From Triangularia verruculosa (lineage: Eukaryota > Ascomycota > Sordariomycetes > Sordariales > Podosporaceae): DNA of 64,000 bases. Positions within the stretch are counted from its first letter, which is position 1. Each line of letters opens with the position of its first letter. Positions 32,801 to 43,537 of the stretch are shown piece after piece. The translations under genes were made by a program, and so were the position numbers. The stretch covers positions 17,592-81,591 of the forward strand of contig MU864019.1 of assembly GCA_033296885.1 (NCBI GenBank), in the 5' to 3' direction. The notes beneath the pieces were generated by a model. It saw only the letters and a program-made list of their open reading frames with translations, was not told the DNA's origin and ran no database searches.

Positions 32801-33307
32801 GTTGATGATTGTGTATGTTAGGCCATGCCTATCGCTCAGCACTTTGTCATCAACGGCCCTCGAGACCACATGTCAGGTCCTATCACACCTACATACTCAT
32901 ACCCCTCACACCTCACGGTCTTCTGGACGAGCCCTTCCATTCCCAGCTCCATGCTATACGGTCTGTGCCATCCATATCGAACGGGTGGGGTTGTTATGGC
33001 TCGTCTTGTATAGCCATACGCGAGATGCGGAGGTGGGCTGCGGAGTTCAAGAACAAGAGAGTCATGTGTGAACTGGTAGAATTATTCCTTTCAAGGCAGC
33101 GCTAATCTGACAAAGAGGCAAGAACAAAGTGTAGCGTGACACGGAAGATCCATCACAGGTATACGTCGCCAGCTATGTGTGCGTGTCCCATTATACGAAG
33201 CAACACGCGATGCTAGGCGGTGATATTGACCAAGAGCGGGGACGACCTCCCAAACATCCCACGGGCCAGCCGTTCATTAGACAGGCCCTGCGGTTCGGCT
33301 TGCTCAT
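29848..33307. other. Gene-poor region
   Basis: No supportable gene in ~3.5 kb. The sequence is moderately AT-rich with short open frames that show no protein-like character. It holds several GGTACC-centred palindromes (31411-31424, 31565-31574), a polypyrimidine/C-rich zone at ~31820-32110 and a 14-bp tandem repeat at 32578. It could contain non-coding RNA or decayed genes that I cannot resolve by eye. Confidence 0.5.
32578..32619 (+). repeat. 14-bp tandem repeat, 3 copies
   Basis: Unit CGTATCCCGCATAA repeats at 32578, 32592 and 32606. The first copy has one T for C and the last ends in C. Confidence 0.8.
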
Positions 33308-33540
33308 TCAAATCAGCCGCCATACCCGCCCACTTGTAGCCCAAGCTCCCTCGAGCTTCTTGACAAACACCATAAAAAACACCCAGTATACCCCCAAGAT
33401 GATGACGCCACCCAAAAAGCGAGCTTAAGAACTGGTCAACTGACGCTTTTTGGACATCCCAATTATCGTTCCAAAGTGATATACCTTCCACCTACCCATT
33501 CTATGACCCTTACCGAATTACCGCCATGCCATGCCCTCAT
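33308..33540 (-). CDS. Candidate 44-residue single-pass membrane protein
   Basis: On the minus strand an ATG at 33540 (ATGAGGGCATGGCATGGCG) followed by donor GTAATT, a 98-nt intron with a CAGTTGAC branch-like site and a TTAAG acceptor at 33424, joins in phase to a second exon ending at TGA 33308. The product has a short basic/Trp head (MRAWHGAR), one membrane segment (FLGGVIILGVYWVFFMVFV), then KKLEGAWATSGRVWRLI. This organisation resembles small mitochondrial or ER membrane subunits, but I recognise no family. It lies just downstream of the IKS1-type kinase on the same strand. The splice model is inferred from frame and the membrane segment only; chance cannot be excluded. Confidence 0.35.
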
Positions 33541-33579
33541 GTCCCAACCACTTGGTCTAAATCCGAAACCCATGAGCCG

Positions 33580-36307
33580 TCAAATTTCCTTCCTATCGAT
33601 GTGAGCCCGTACCTCCTTTGCGCTAGTACTCCCCAATGATGACCTCGATTCATGCTCGGATGTCTCAAAGTCCGAGTCGAGGTAAGGCTCAGTGAGGAAT
33701 AATAGGACCTCATCAACGGTTCCGGAACGCCTAGAGATTGTACCGGAATTTGGAGCCCAAACGCCCCGAAAGGCTGACCCAAATATCAAGATAGCACAGC
33801 TCTACCATGATTCCCACTCCTCACGCCTGCTAACAATCGGCACGGCACAAAGGACCGCAGCACGGGATGCTACCCATAACACCGCAAAGTGCAATCCCAA
33901 AAGGACCCAACTCCTCCACCACCCCGCCAGCCATCGCGAGCGGGTTGTGCCGCCCGCCCACTCGCCGACAGGATGCATGACTCTTGGGCTTCCACTAGGC
34001 CCAACCCTGATCACCATCGGATTACTTGTGGCATTGTCAACGGAGTTCCCTTCGATCCCAGCACCGACTGCATCCCTTTCACGGCCATAGGAGCCAAGAT
34101 CGATCAAGTCTAAAGTTGCCATGGCCAAGAGCAGTCCCATCGTCAACATCGACGAACTGTAAGGCCAGCATACCCAACTCATGCTCATCATCTTGGACGC
34201 AAACAACACCAACCTCAACAACACCGAGTTCGCGCTCCACCACCTTGACGCTCGGTATCGGACCAAGATAGCCTCATTTCTCATCCTCTCGAGAGTCGTG
34301 GTCGGCGGAGGCATCAAAAGCGGTGTGGTAATATTTGCTGGCGAGTTGAGCTCGGCAGGCACAATGCTCCCATTCCTCCTCAGCCGCTCTGGCGAGTTGG
34401 AATTGCTTCGAGCCAGCGTGAGAGGATTGTGCGACCCCCGATGGCGAGGCGACCTTGGGGATTGCTGATCGAACCGCGTCGTCCGTTTCTGCAAGAGCAT
34501 GGAAGAGGTGGTGTGAGACTGCGGCGAATGCCCGTCGACGGAACTGATGAGATCATCTTCATCTGTGAGTGAATTCACCTTAGCTTGTTTCGTAGGTTCT
34601 GGCATGGGGCTGCTTGGAGGCATGGGCGAGTCGAGGCTCTGGATCCTGTGTCCTGCTAAACCGAGCGAAGGATCAGAGTTCCTAGCCCCACGCATACCAT
34701 TCACTCCATCCAAAGGGATCTCGCCCTTCATGGCACCAAGGACTTCATTGGCCGTCGGTCGTTCAAGCGGGTTGACCGCCAAGAGCTTTTGAAGCAATTG
34801 ATAGAGCTTGTGTGGCAGATCTGGTCGTTCCCTGCGCTCATCATGGAAGCCCTTCCAGTCGGTGATCTCGGCGCGAAGCTGGTCAATGTCCTCCAGCTCC
34901 TCGTTGGCCGCATTGGCGAAATGGTATGGTAGCCTTCCAAAACACATGAAGTACAGGATCATGCCAAGCGAAAAGATATCGGACTTGGTGGTAAAGTTTC
35001 CATATCTGCCGGTGATGTCTTTCTTCAGAACTTCTGGTGCACAGTAAGAGATGGTACCAGTTGATCCTGTCGACTTGCGAACTGCATTTTCTGGCTGGAC
35101 CTCGCCAAAGTCACTGATGAGACAAACTAGATGGGATCCCTCGTGATGCAGCAGACAGTTACTAGGTTTCAGGTCACGGTGAATGTAGTTGGCGGCGTGG
35201 AGATAGGCCAATCCAGATGTGATATCCTTGAAGAGCGAATATATTTCCTCGGGAGGCAGGCGCCGTTGCATCTTGGGTCGTTCTGTCTGACCCTTGGACC
35301 GACGGCGCATCTGGGCCTTGAGCTGCTCCTTGGTAGCCTCCCTTGGCATGTCGCCAATGACGTAGTGTAGTAAATCACCGCCATTGCAGTATTGTTGTAA
35401 AATAAAAGCGCAGGCCACTACAGGCGCGAACTGGCTGGTTTGATAATCCTCGAGCCAGACGTGTCTGTACGAGACCAGGTTGGGATGTGAGAGTTTCGCA
35501 AGGAGCTCGACCTCTACCAAGACCTTCTCAAGCCAGGCATGGTCATCTCCCACTGGCACTCTTTTGCAGGCAAACTCTCCCAAGAAGCAGCCGTCGATCT
35601 CGTGTCGCACGAGCAAGACAACGCCCTTGCCACCTCTGCCAAGCTCGCGCTCCTCGATGAAGAATGTATTGAAGTAGTTGGGACTGAAGGCTTCTCGACG
35701 GATACGGCCACCACCCTGGTGAGGTGCCGGAGAGCTTCTGACAGACTCGGCATCGTGTATTGCAAATTCGCTCCCATCTTCGTCGGAAACTGAGGCAGGA
35801 AATGGTTCCACTAGTCGGCGAATCGGACTCGACGGTGGAGGAAGCGGCTGCGTATGGTTCCGGCGATACTGGCCGGCGCGCAGCATGCGGAAGTAATCTG
35901 GGCTAACGTAGGTTTCATGGCTGGTCGAGGGCTCAAAGTGTCTTTCAGGAGATGATGTTCGTAGGCTTTGGTGGCAAGTGGGACATTTTGTCAATTCGAG
36001 TCCGCGGATCTCGAGACGCTGCGAGGTGTGGTCTCGCACGACGATGGCATCGTGGTGACGCCTGCGCGAGGATGCCTGTCAGTGGAATTCCATATTTCTG
36101 GTGTCGCCAGGAGGAGACACCATTGAAACAACAATAGCGAAAAACATTGAAGCAGCGGGAGAGGCTGTTGTCGTGGGGTGATGGTGTCCATGCATGGACT
36201 GCCCAGATACTCTGGTGGGGGGCAGTTTGGGGACAGCAAGGGGTGGGAGGCATGACGTACAGAACGACCTCGCGACCTTCGCGTTCGTGGTAGGGAACAA
36301 GGGACAT
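33580..36307 (-). CDS. iks1: IKS1-type serine/threonine protein kinase
   Basis: Three exons (36307-36261, 36061-33825, 33773-33580) encode 825 residues. The first reads MSLVPYHEREGREVVL and splices over 199 nt to RHHDAIVVRDHTSQRLEIRG, with a CPTCHQ knuckle. The kinase domain (~150-450) has GRGGKG, the ATP Lys in EFACKRVPV, a long basic insert, HRDLKPSN, DFG and GTISYCAPE. The tail contains hydrophobic helices (VLLRLVLFASKMM; SSMLTMGLLLAMATLDL; WVLLGLHFAVLWVASRAAVL), as in fungal IKS kinases, so membrane anchoring is likely. The unspliced frame stops at 33802 (REEWESW). A 51-nt intron (GTGAGG...GTCAG) instead joins in phase to PFRGVWAPNSG and DEVLLFLTEPYLDSDFE, which looks conserved, so I prefer the longer product. 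The cellular role of IKS kinases is poorly known. Confidence 0.87.
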
Positions 36308-36838
36308 GGCTGGCGTACGGAGCAAGGGCAGAGATGATGCAGATATCCTCAGGATATTCTCCTGGGATGAAATAGTCCCATGCTGATCTGGCTATGGTGA
36401 TGCGCTTGAGCCCTTCTTTGTCAAAGGCGATGGTGAATGGAATTTCCGATGTTTCCGTTGTTGCGGTGACCAGGGGCGCTGTTTCTTGGTGTCGAGTTCA
36501 ACGGCGGAGGCGCTGGTCCGGGGTTTTAGCGCATCGAACCACTGCAGCCGAGTCTTGGCAACAACGGCCGAAGATTAACTCGTCACTGATACGGATACCA
36601 GCTCCGGCACTCGATCTTGCAATTGCCCAATCGGTATCCTCACTCTTGGCATCCTCACGTACCATTGGATGCCACTCATCTGTTATTCTTCTAAGAATAC
36701 ATATCACGATTCAACACGTCGATTCTGTGTTACCCATCTCAATGAATTGTTAGCAGATCCTCATTCCCCCAACGCCGTGCTATTGATGCTATCCACTATG
36801 TCGCCGTCATCCTTTCCGATCATCTCCATTATCGTCAG
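36308..36838. other. Intergenic region, promoter of the IKS1-type gene
   Basis: No gene was recognised between two same-strand (minus) genes. Confidence 0.55.
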
Positions 36839-38197
36839 TTACACAGCAGGTTTCACCGGCTGCCCACCCGTCAAGCTCCCCGGGCCATAGTCGGGTTCCC
36901 CTCCCAGCGAGCCAAAGATGTCGCCAATGTAGTTGCATGGCTTGACTCCTTTGTCGAAAACTGCCGTCCAATCGTTGAGGATGCCCTTGACAATCTCGAT
37001 GCCTGCGAGATAGAGGTTGCCGATGGCAACAGCAAATCCATTTTGCTTAAGGACCAGGAGATGCTCATAAGCAGTGACGCCAGGAGGAGGGCGGTCAAAG
37101 TTGGAGCCTGAAGAGACAAGTTGTCAGCTCAGTATCTTTTCATCGCCATCAAGAGCACAGCTTACCAGTTCGTAGAATAATAACCCGAGCAAAGTCAACG
37201 AAACCAAAGATGGCCGCCTTGATGAGGGCTGCGAGCGTGGCATTGTCTTCCTGTGCTGTCATGCAGTACCGCCCGGTCCCGTTCGTCCAGATATCAACAG
37301 TCCTCTCAAAAGACTCGCTGAGCAGTTTCCCCGAGTAATACACATCGCTGGTGACGGTATCGCACTTCACCACCGAAGGGCCACTGGACGCCATCGCAAG
37401 GCTATTGCCTGCAGGCTTGTACCTCGCACGATACCTTTTCGAGTCCTCGTTATCAGTGAGGTTTGCCTTGCTAGCATAGTCGAAGGCCCTGTCGCGAAGG
37501 GCTTGGTTCACCTCGAAAACCTCGGTGCCGTACAGAATCGTTGGATAATGGTCGGGTCCCATGGTGCCAAACGCAACATAGCCGGTGCTGAAGTTGTCGG
37601 GCATCTCGCGAGCGTCAAACTCATATTGGAGTGCTGCTTGGACAGAGTAACGGGCGAGGGCCACGCCGCCGATGGTCGAGTACTTGGGATTTACTCCCGC
37701 GATACCAGCAACGAGCCAGTATGTCTTGCGGAAGTCAAACTGGTTCGCGATGGCCAACGCCATCATGGAAGTAGCGGCGTTGATCTCACCTTCACATGTG
37801 GTCATCTGGCACACTTGGCCATCCAAAGTGCAATGCACATATGGATACTTTGGAGACGTGCCTGGCACCGAGATGTTGAGAGCGAGCAAATCGCCAAAGC
37901 CGTCGAGCCGCATATTCTCGTACCACACGTCCGCCTCTGGAGCGAACTAGAAGCGCTCAGTTAGCACCCGCATTTCCCAAGTGCCTGCTCAAAGTCTAAC
38001 TTGGTGATGTTACCTACCATACTGACGATCATGACCTTGGGCGTGATCCTCGGCAGAAGACTCGGATTCGGCGGCCCATTTGGAAGACTGCTATCACCTG
38101 CAGGGCCGTTCGTAATGTTGCCTTCACTCGGAGGCGCTGCCAGACCACGCTGGCACAGGGCCAGCAGCGAGGCGAGCGCGCACGGCAGGAAGCGCAT
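36839..38197 (-). CDS. NUP-family purine nucleoside permease, secreted or membrane-associated
   Basis: Exons 38197-38018, 37946-37166 and 37107-36839 encode 409 residues. A signal peptide (MRFLPCALASLLALCQRGLA) is followed by ITPKVMIVSM then, across an intron, FAPEADVWYENM. Family blocks are YPYVHCTLDGQVCQMTTCEGE, INAATSMMALAIANQFDFRK, TYWLVAGIAGVNPKYSTIGG, YEFDAREMPDNFSTGYV, YGTEVFEVNQALRDRAF, SVVKCDTVTSDVYYSG, TNGTGRYCMTAQEDNA, RTGSNFDRPPPG and NYIGDIFGSLGGEPDYGPG. This is the NUP family described from Candida albicans as a purine nucleoside permease. The fold recalls nucleoside phosphorylases, and the signal peptide without clear multiple membrane spans makes an extracellular nucleoside-processing role plausible. 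Introns are 71 and 58 nt. Confidence 0.93.
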
Positions 38198-40106
38198 ATT
38201 GAACTTGACAGGTTGACTCAGGGGAGGCCCCGGTCTCTGTATCACGTCGAGGGCTTCGCTTCACGAGGCTTCGGTGAAGAGGCCGAGCAGAAAAAGAGGT
38301 CAACCGAAGACCAGAAGGCGCGTCTGAACGAGGGTAGGTGCAGCGAGTTAAATGAAATGAATGCATGTATCTATCCTTTGGAACAAGGCGAGATCCCGGG
38401 AAGTGTCTGCATTTTTTCATGCTGAGGCGTTTTTGTGTCAAACTCAAGGCCGGGCTGTGGCTGCCCGTGGCAGCTGACGGCGCAACTTGGAAGTGAATAG
38501 CTCCGAAATGACTCCTTCCCGATATCACCTGGGAAGCGAGGTCTGCAACGAGTGAACCATGAAAGCTAGCTCGTCTGGATTTCGGTTGCTCTTTTCTTGC
38601 AGTCTGAAGGCTGTAGTCTCATGTTGTCTTTTCAGATTTACCTGAATAATGATCACCTAATTCAACTTCCAGTTTTTAGACGATTCTAGATAACGCTTAT
38701 CCTTATCCGAGGTGCCTTAAACTTTGGTAGGCTTAGATAGGTATTCTTTCATTGTGCCGTTCGATAGGTAGGTACTTGATATCTTCTGGAAGCCTGCCAG
38801 AAAGAGGTCCCATTGTTTTGGTCTGTATCCAAGGAACGCCTGCTCCGGATGTCACAGTGACAGAAATGTGGAATCGCATAAGTTCCATCTATTTGGTGTG
38901 CAACAACGATCTCGAGGGTAAACGAGACATGCGGTGGTTCCTGTCACGATCGTTCCGTGTGCCACAACATGTCAGTCGCCCCGTCAAGGGAACATGGCAT
39001 TTCTACTGGGTGCCAAACGATTCCGTCTCAGTTTTCTTGGAGAACAAAAACGTTGTTGAAGTTCGCCTCATACAGTTTTTATCTCTTGTTTACCACGAGA
39101 GCCACACATGACTACCTACAACCAACTTGAACTGCGTCGACGCTAGCGGATGCCCTGCATCTGAAAGTCACCTGCTTGGGGAGATGGGATTAACAATGTC
39201 ACCTCGGTGACACATATAGCTGTCTAGGCGTATCTTCTCAGAGAGGCTACGATATCTTCGCCTATGATCTAATGGAAAAGGTCCAACTCCATTCGCTTGT
39301 TTTGAGACTCAAAAGCAGGCTACTTTCTAGCTGTCAGGACAGTGCTGTTGATTCTTTTTCCAGGCATCAGACCAGTTCAAAGTCAAACATGATACGTGCG
39401 CTTGGCAGTTCTATTTTTACTCCCTTCGCACAAATCTGCGCAAGATCATATATATGTCGTACACGTGGCGGTGGAGCTCAACGAACCATCACAGGAGCGC
39501 TTGCGGTGTCTTTGGTTCCCACTCCCAGGGCTGTGGTGCGAGGGGACGGTCCGGGACGAGTGATTCGCAGATATTGAAGTCTGGTTCGGCGAGTAAGAGG
39601 GATGACGGATTTACCCGGTTTAAGTGTATTTACTACGATAGAGAGGGGTTAGTAGGCAGAAAATAAACACGTATTTCTTGGCCACCTACCTATCTTAGCA
39701 ATAGGTCGAAGAATAGTGCCTATTGGAAGCCAGAATCATGACTTTACGAGAGACTATGTTGTAGTGGGTGAGATTTGCGGTGGCAGTGATGATGCCGGGT
39801 GTTGACTCCGGTTGTTGGCGTGCCGCTGACTTGCATTTCTCCGATAGTGAAAGTGCATCATCGTCGTTGCGTCGATGGCGAGCTAGGTGCCATAGACGGA
39901 ATTGTGGATAAATTGACGCGAGGATCCCTGTGATGGAGTTGCTTTCCAGTTCCCCGGTTGGAAAGGGTGTTCATGACGATGACCCGGTGAAGAGAGCGAG
40001 GGAAACGGGTATTTATTGACGTTTGTTTTCCGGCTTGATGATGCCATCTGTAATTTGTCTTTTTTGTCGATAATTTGAAGCCGGTACTTACCTTTATTTT
40101 CTCAAC
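38198..40106. other. Intergenic region
   Basis: No supportable gene in ~1.9 kb. A 119-residue open frame at 38752-39111 lacks conserved features. Related GATAGGTAGGTA-type motifs occur near 38735-38775. The region is a candidate site for a regulatory RNA, but nothing specific was seen. Confidence 0.5.
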
Positions 40107-40450
40107 ATGAAGTTCTCTCTCGCTTTCCTCACGCTTGGCTGCTTGGGCGGTGCGCTGGCACAAGAAGGCGTTCAGTGCCCGGGCAGTTGGTATCTCCAAC
40201 CTGACGACTGCATTTGCATGAATAGCAGAGAGGGCTATCTGTTGAAGACACAGACACTAGACTGCTGCAAAAGACTGGGTTACAAGACCTACAACAACGT
40301 GAGTGGCCAAGGCATGACGGGCTATGATGGACAGTTGATGAGCTAATGCTTGGCATATAGATCTGCGCCGTTGACAGGAGCAAGCGTCAAACCTTCAAGG
40401 ACTGCTGCAAGGATCTCAAGCAAGAGAGTGTTATTGGCCATTGCCGTTGA
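40107..40450 (+). CDS. Small secreted cysteine-rich protein
   Basis: Exons 40107-40298 and 40361-40450 join over a 62-nt intron (GTGAGT...TATAG) to give 93 residues. The signal peptide is MKFSLAFLTLGCLGGALA. The mature chain of ~75 residues has nine cysteines in a spaced pattern with two adjacent pairs: QC, DDC, IC, DCCKRLGY, IC, DCCKDL, HC. Such small Cys-rich secreted proteins in fungi serve as effectors, antimicrobials or wall-associated proteins; the sequence gives no way to choose. The two CC-K-x-L half motifs (DCCKRL and DCCKDL), one per exon half, suggest an internal duplication. An odd cysteine number allows a free thiol or dimer. No known family was recognised. Confidence 0.8.
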
Positions 40451-41023
40451 GCTTGCGAAGGCTGGGTGGAAGATCTGTGGAATTTGGGGAAGGCCATGTT
40501 GAAGATTCGAGGCCCAGTGGTGTCGGATACGAAAGTGTGTTGAGAGAGGCTGAGGCTGGGTTGTATACACCGATTCGATTGGATAGGCTTACGATGTTTA
40601 CGAGAAACGACAGAAATAATGATTTCCTTACCTTTCTTTCTCAAGAGTGAAGCTTCAGAATTGGAGATGTTCTTGATGTCGTTTTCCAGGACCACTGTCC
40701 CGCTGCGGCCCGTGCGCCCTAGATGTGGGCCCGACACGCTAGAATTGCGCGAATGTTTCTTCTCCAAGAGCTTCTCCAAATGGAAGCAGGCGCAAATTGC
40801 AGGGCAGCAACGCTTCCAACCTGATCGATCGCCTACAAAGTACAAGCCTCTCCCCCTCCATTCTCTGTCACCGTTTCTGTACGTTCCCCGAGCCTTGTCT
40901 CTTTGACCCTGCCGATCACGGTGACCTAACATCTCGCAGGCGCCCGCTCTTCGGCCGTATATCGCCGGCTGCCCGAGTCTTCGAAACCCCCCCCAATCCT
41001 CATCTACATCCAACATTGACACC
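40451..41023. other. Intergenic/leader region
   Basis: No gene was recognised. The last ~150 bases are pyrimidine-rich, as expected for a leader. Confidence 0.5.
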
Positions 41024-41556
41024 ATGGCTGCTCCAAGTCCCAGGTGCCAGACCTCGTGGCAGATCTGTAGGCGCTTGCTTCAGCATTCCAGCCCGTCGAA
41101 GCGATCCTTTTCTGTGTCCGGTCCATCCTGCTCCAACGGATCTCGGCAGACCTCGAGGTTTGCGAAGCCTGTCGACCCCCAAGTCCCACCGAATACCGCC
41201 AACCGGATACAGCCGAAGCAGAACGTTGTGTTAGAACCCCCAGCTACACCGTCGGCTGTATCGAGACCATCTGCTGTGCGCCGGCCTGGACCTGCCGCAA
41301 CCGCAACGGAGTCGAAGAAGGTGGACATCAACAGCAAGGAGTACAAACGTGTCGCGAGAAAGGTCACGAGCCTTATGGTTGCCTTGCCTTTCCTGATCGT
41401 CACGTCGTACTACCTTTGGGACCGACGTAGGTCTCAGCCCATCAGATATGCCGTCCTACCGTTGTTAACCTCTCTCAAGTTGCCCCTGGCGGGCCCAGCT
41501 CTCCCTCGTCTGATGATGCTCCTCCAACGACCCCCCTTGAGTCGAAGTCAACGTAG
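41024..41556 (+). CDS. Small predicted mitochondrial membrane protein
   Basis: Exons 41024-41426 and 41480-41556 join over a 53-nt intron (GTAGGT...TCAAG) to give 159 residues. The N-terminus (MAAPSPRCQTSWQICRRLLQ, then KRSFSVSG) is basic, Ser-rich and acid-poor, a likely mitochondrial presequence. A disordered Pro/Ser linker leads to SKEYKRVARKVTSLMVALPF and the membrane segment VALPFLIVTSYYLWDR. The splice adds a short Pro/Ser tail ending PPTTPLESKST. Without splicing the frame continues with no protein-like features. The pattern fits a single-pass inner-membrane protein with the tail exposed; no family was recognised. Confidence 0.7.
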
Positions 41557-43537
41557 TTCTGTCATCGATCGGTCGAATATACACGGCTCGAGACGCCCCT
41601 CGTAACATTCTGCTCTCTGTGTGTCGGGTACAAACCATGCCAGCAAGTGGGCCAATGTCTCAGCAACAGGATGCACCTTGGTCGATTTCTCAAAATAGGC
41701 TCGCAAGTGTGGCTAGGTCAGCATCCCATGGTTGCTGAACAAGAAGATTAACAGCATCTTGAGTTTTCATTATGTTTCTGTCTCCCGACCTCATCCTAGG
41801 CCGTTCCACTTCCAGGTCGACCACCTCCGTCAGTCGTCAGACACGAACTTTCTCCAGGACAACAGTGGACACTGGGACGGGCTCCTCCGTCTTGTCTCTG
41901 GCCCGTCGGTGACACTACTGAATGCCGAGGTAGCCTCCACCTTTTTTATCACGCATCCCTGCCAGACCTGTGGGATCCCTGCTCGACAAGCCCCCTTATT
42001 CCGCACCAAATTTTTGGTGTTGTCCCCTCAGATGCGGGGAAGCTGACGCTACCACGAGCCCAGAACCCCACACCACCACGACGGCCTCTGGCAAAATCCA
42101 AGGTCTGCTTGCTGAGTGGTTGTCAGCAGTGGCTAGTCGCTAATGACAACAGCCTGGAAGCGACGGATGGATTCCAGATGGAGCCCAACTGTTGACCAGC
42201 GCAAACTGACATGCCAAGGTGCGCGCTTCTTTAGGGAGACGACCATGTCCTGGACACACACGGACGCATTCTGCATGGCAGCGGCGGCGGCGCGTGGCCT
42301 AGAGCCGAGATTTTCCCACCTCGGCTTTGACGGCTGTGACGGCTTGCTAAGACGTTATGAATCCGGGCTGCAGCCGAGGATTCGCGAAAGGGCGTGGATT
42401 GGCCGCTTTTATCCAGGGAACCTCGGGTTGTTCCTCGGGTCTTCCAGAAGGCAGAATATCACTCGTCAAAATTGCTCGTCTATCGAGAACTCTTCAGCCG
42501 GTGCTACATCACTATCAGCATTTCCCATGCTCACCACTGCTTGGTTATCAGCCTCTGAGGACACTGCAGGAAGTCAGTAATCTGGCATTTGTCAGATTTC
42601 CACACCGGCCAGGTTGTCATACAGCGGCTCTCCTGGCCACATTCTGGAGCTGGTGGAGTTCCTGGGGAAGTGGGAGCGGTGGATGCTTCAAGCTGGGATG
42701 CCTGCGGGGTGAACAAACTTCCGGCCCACCATTGGCCTGCTCTCCAAGTTTTACCATTGACGAATCGGCTGGGGGGATGCTTGTTGCACGCGGCCTGGGC
42801 CGATCAAGGTGACTGGCAATGTATCGTGCATTTTTGGCTGTCGAGACGAAGTGCCGTGTTCAGAGCTATCCCCGAAACCCGAACTGCGCATACAAGAGGC
42901 CACACTTGCACGCCATCCACGACGAGGATCCTGGTTTCTTTTGAAGGAGGAATTCCCCCTCCTGGCATTCCTGTCCGCGATGTGGATTATCCCCAGGTTT
43001 TTTGGCCCCGCCGTCCTCAACCCCAGACCCCAGACTCCCCAGGTTTCGACCCCAGACTATACGAATACTAGAGGCTCCTCCCTCGTTGGGTTGGCAGAGC
43101 TGACCAAGAACTAGGGTGATATCTATTGGGATCGCTAGTGGATCACCGTGGTCAACATTTTCCTTCCTATTGGCATCCAGCATCCAGAGACTCCAGACGC
43201 ACGAACCCAAGTGTCCCAGCAAGGTGGATACGCTACATTCTCAACGACATCTTGCGCATGCGGGGTGGTAGACTAGTCTGTATACGGGAAGCTCAGCTGC
43301 ACCATCTCTTCACACGGCTCTTGTTTTCGGTCGTGGCGATGGGGTTCTGAGGTAAAGAAAATGGAACCGCCCTCCCGGCCCTGACACTTTTGACAGCTCT
43401 TGACCCGTCACTCCCCTTCAACTTCTTCGTACCCCAAATCTCCAATTCCTCTTTCAATCTTGGCCTGTCGTCATCAATCATCTCTTCCTGTCTTTGTCCA
43501 AGCGATCTACCTACCTACTACGCACGCCCTTCACATC
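41557..43537. other. Long upstream region of the Zn2Cys6 regulator
   Basis: No supportable gene in ~2 kb. Several open frames of 100-150 codons are present but show no conserved features. A long upstream region is usual for fungal transcription-factor genes. Confidence 0.5.

Noticed and set aside
38752..39111. A 119-residue frame in the intergenic region
   Set aside because: Chance-length frame without a recognised domain, promoter or splice context.
42143..42812. Overlapping plus-strand frames of 145 and 151 residues
   Set aside because: They overlap in different frames with no conserved motif; the region is the long upstream zone of the Zn2Cys6 gene.
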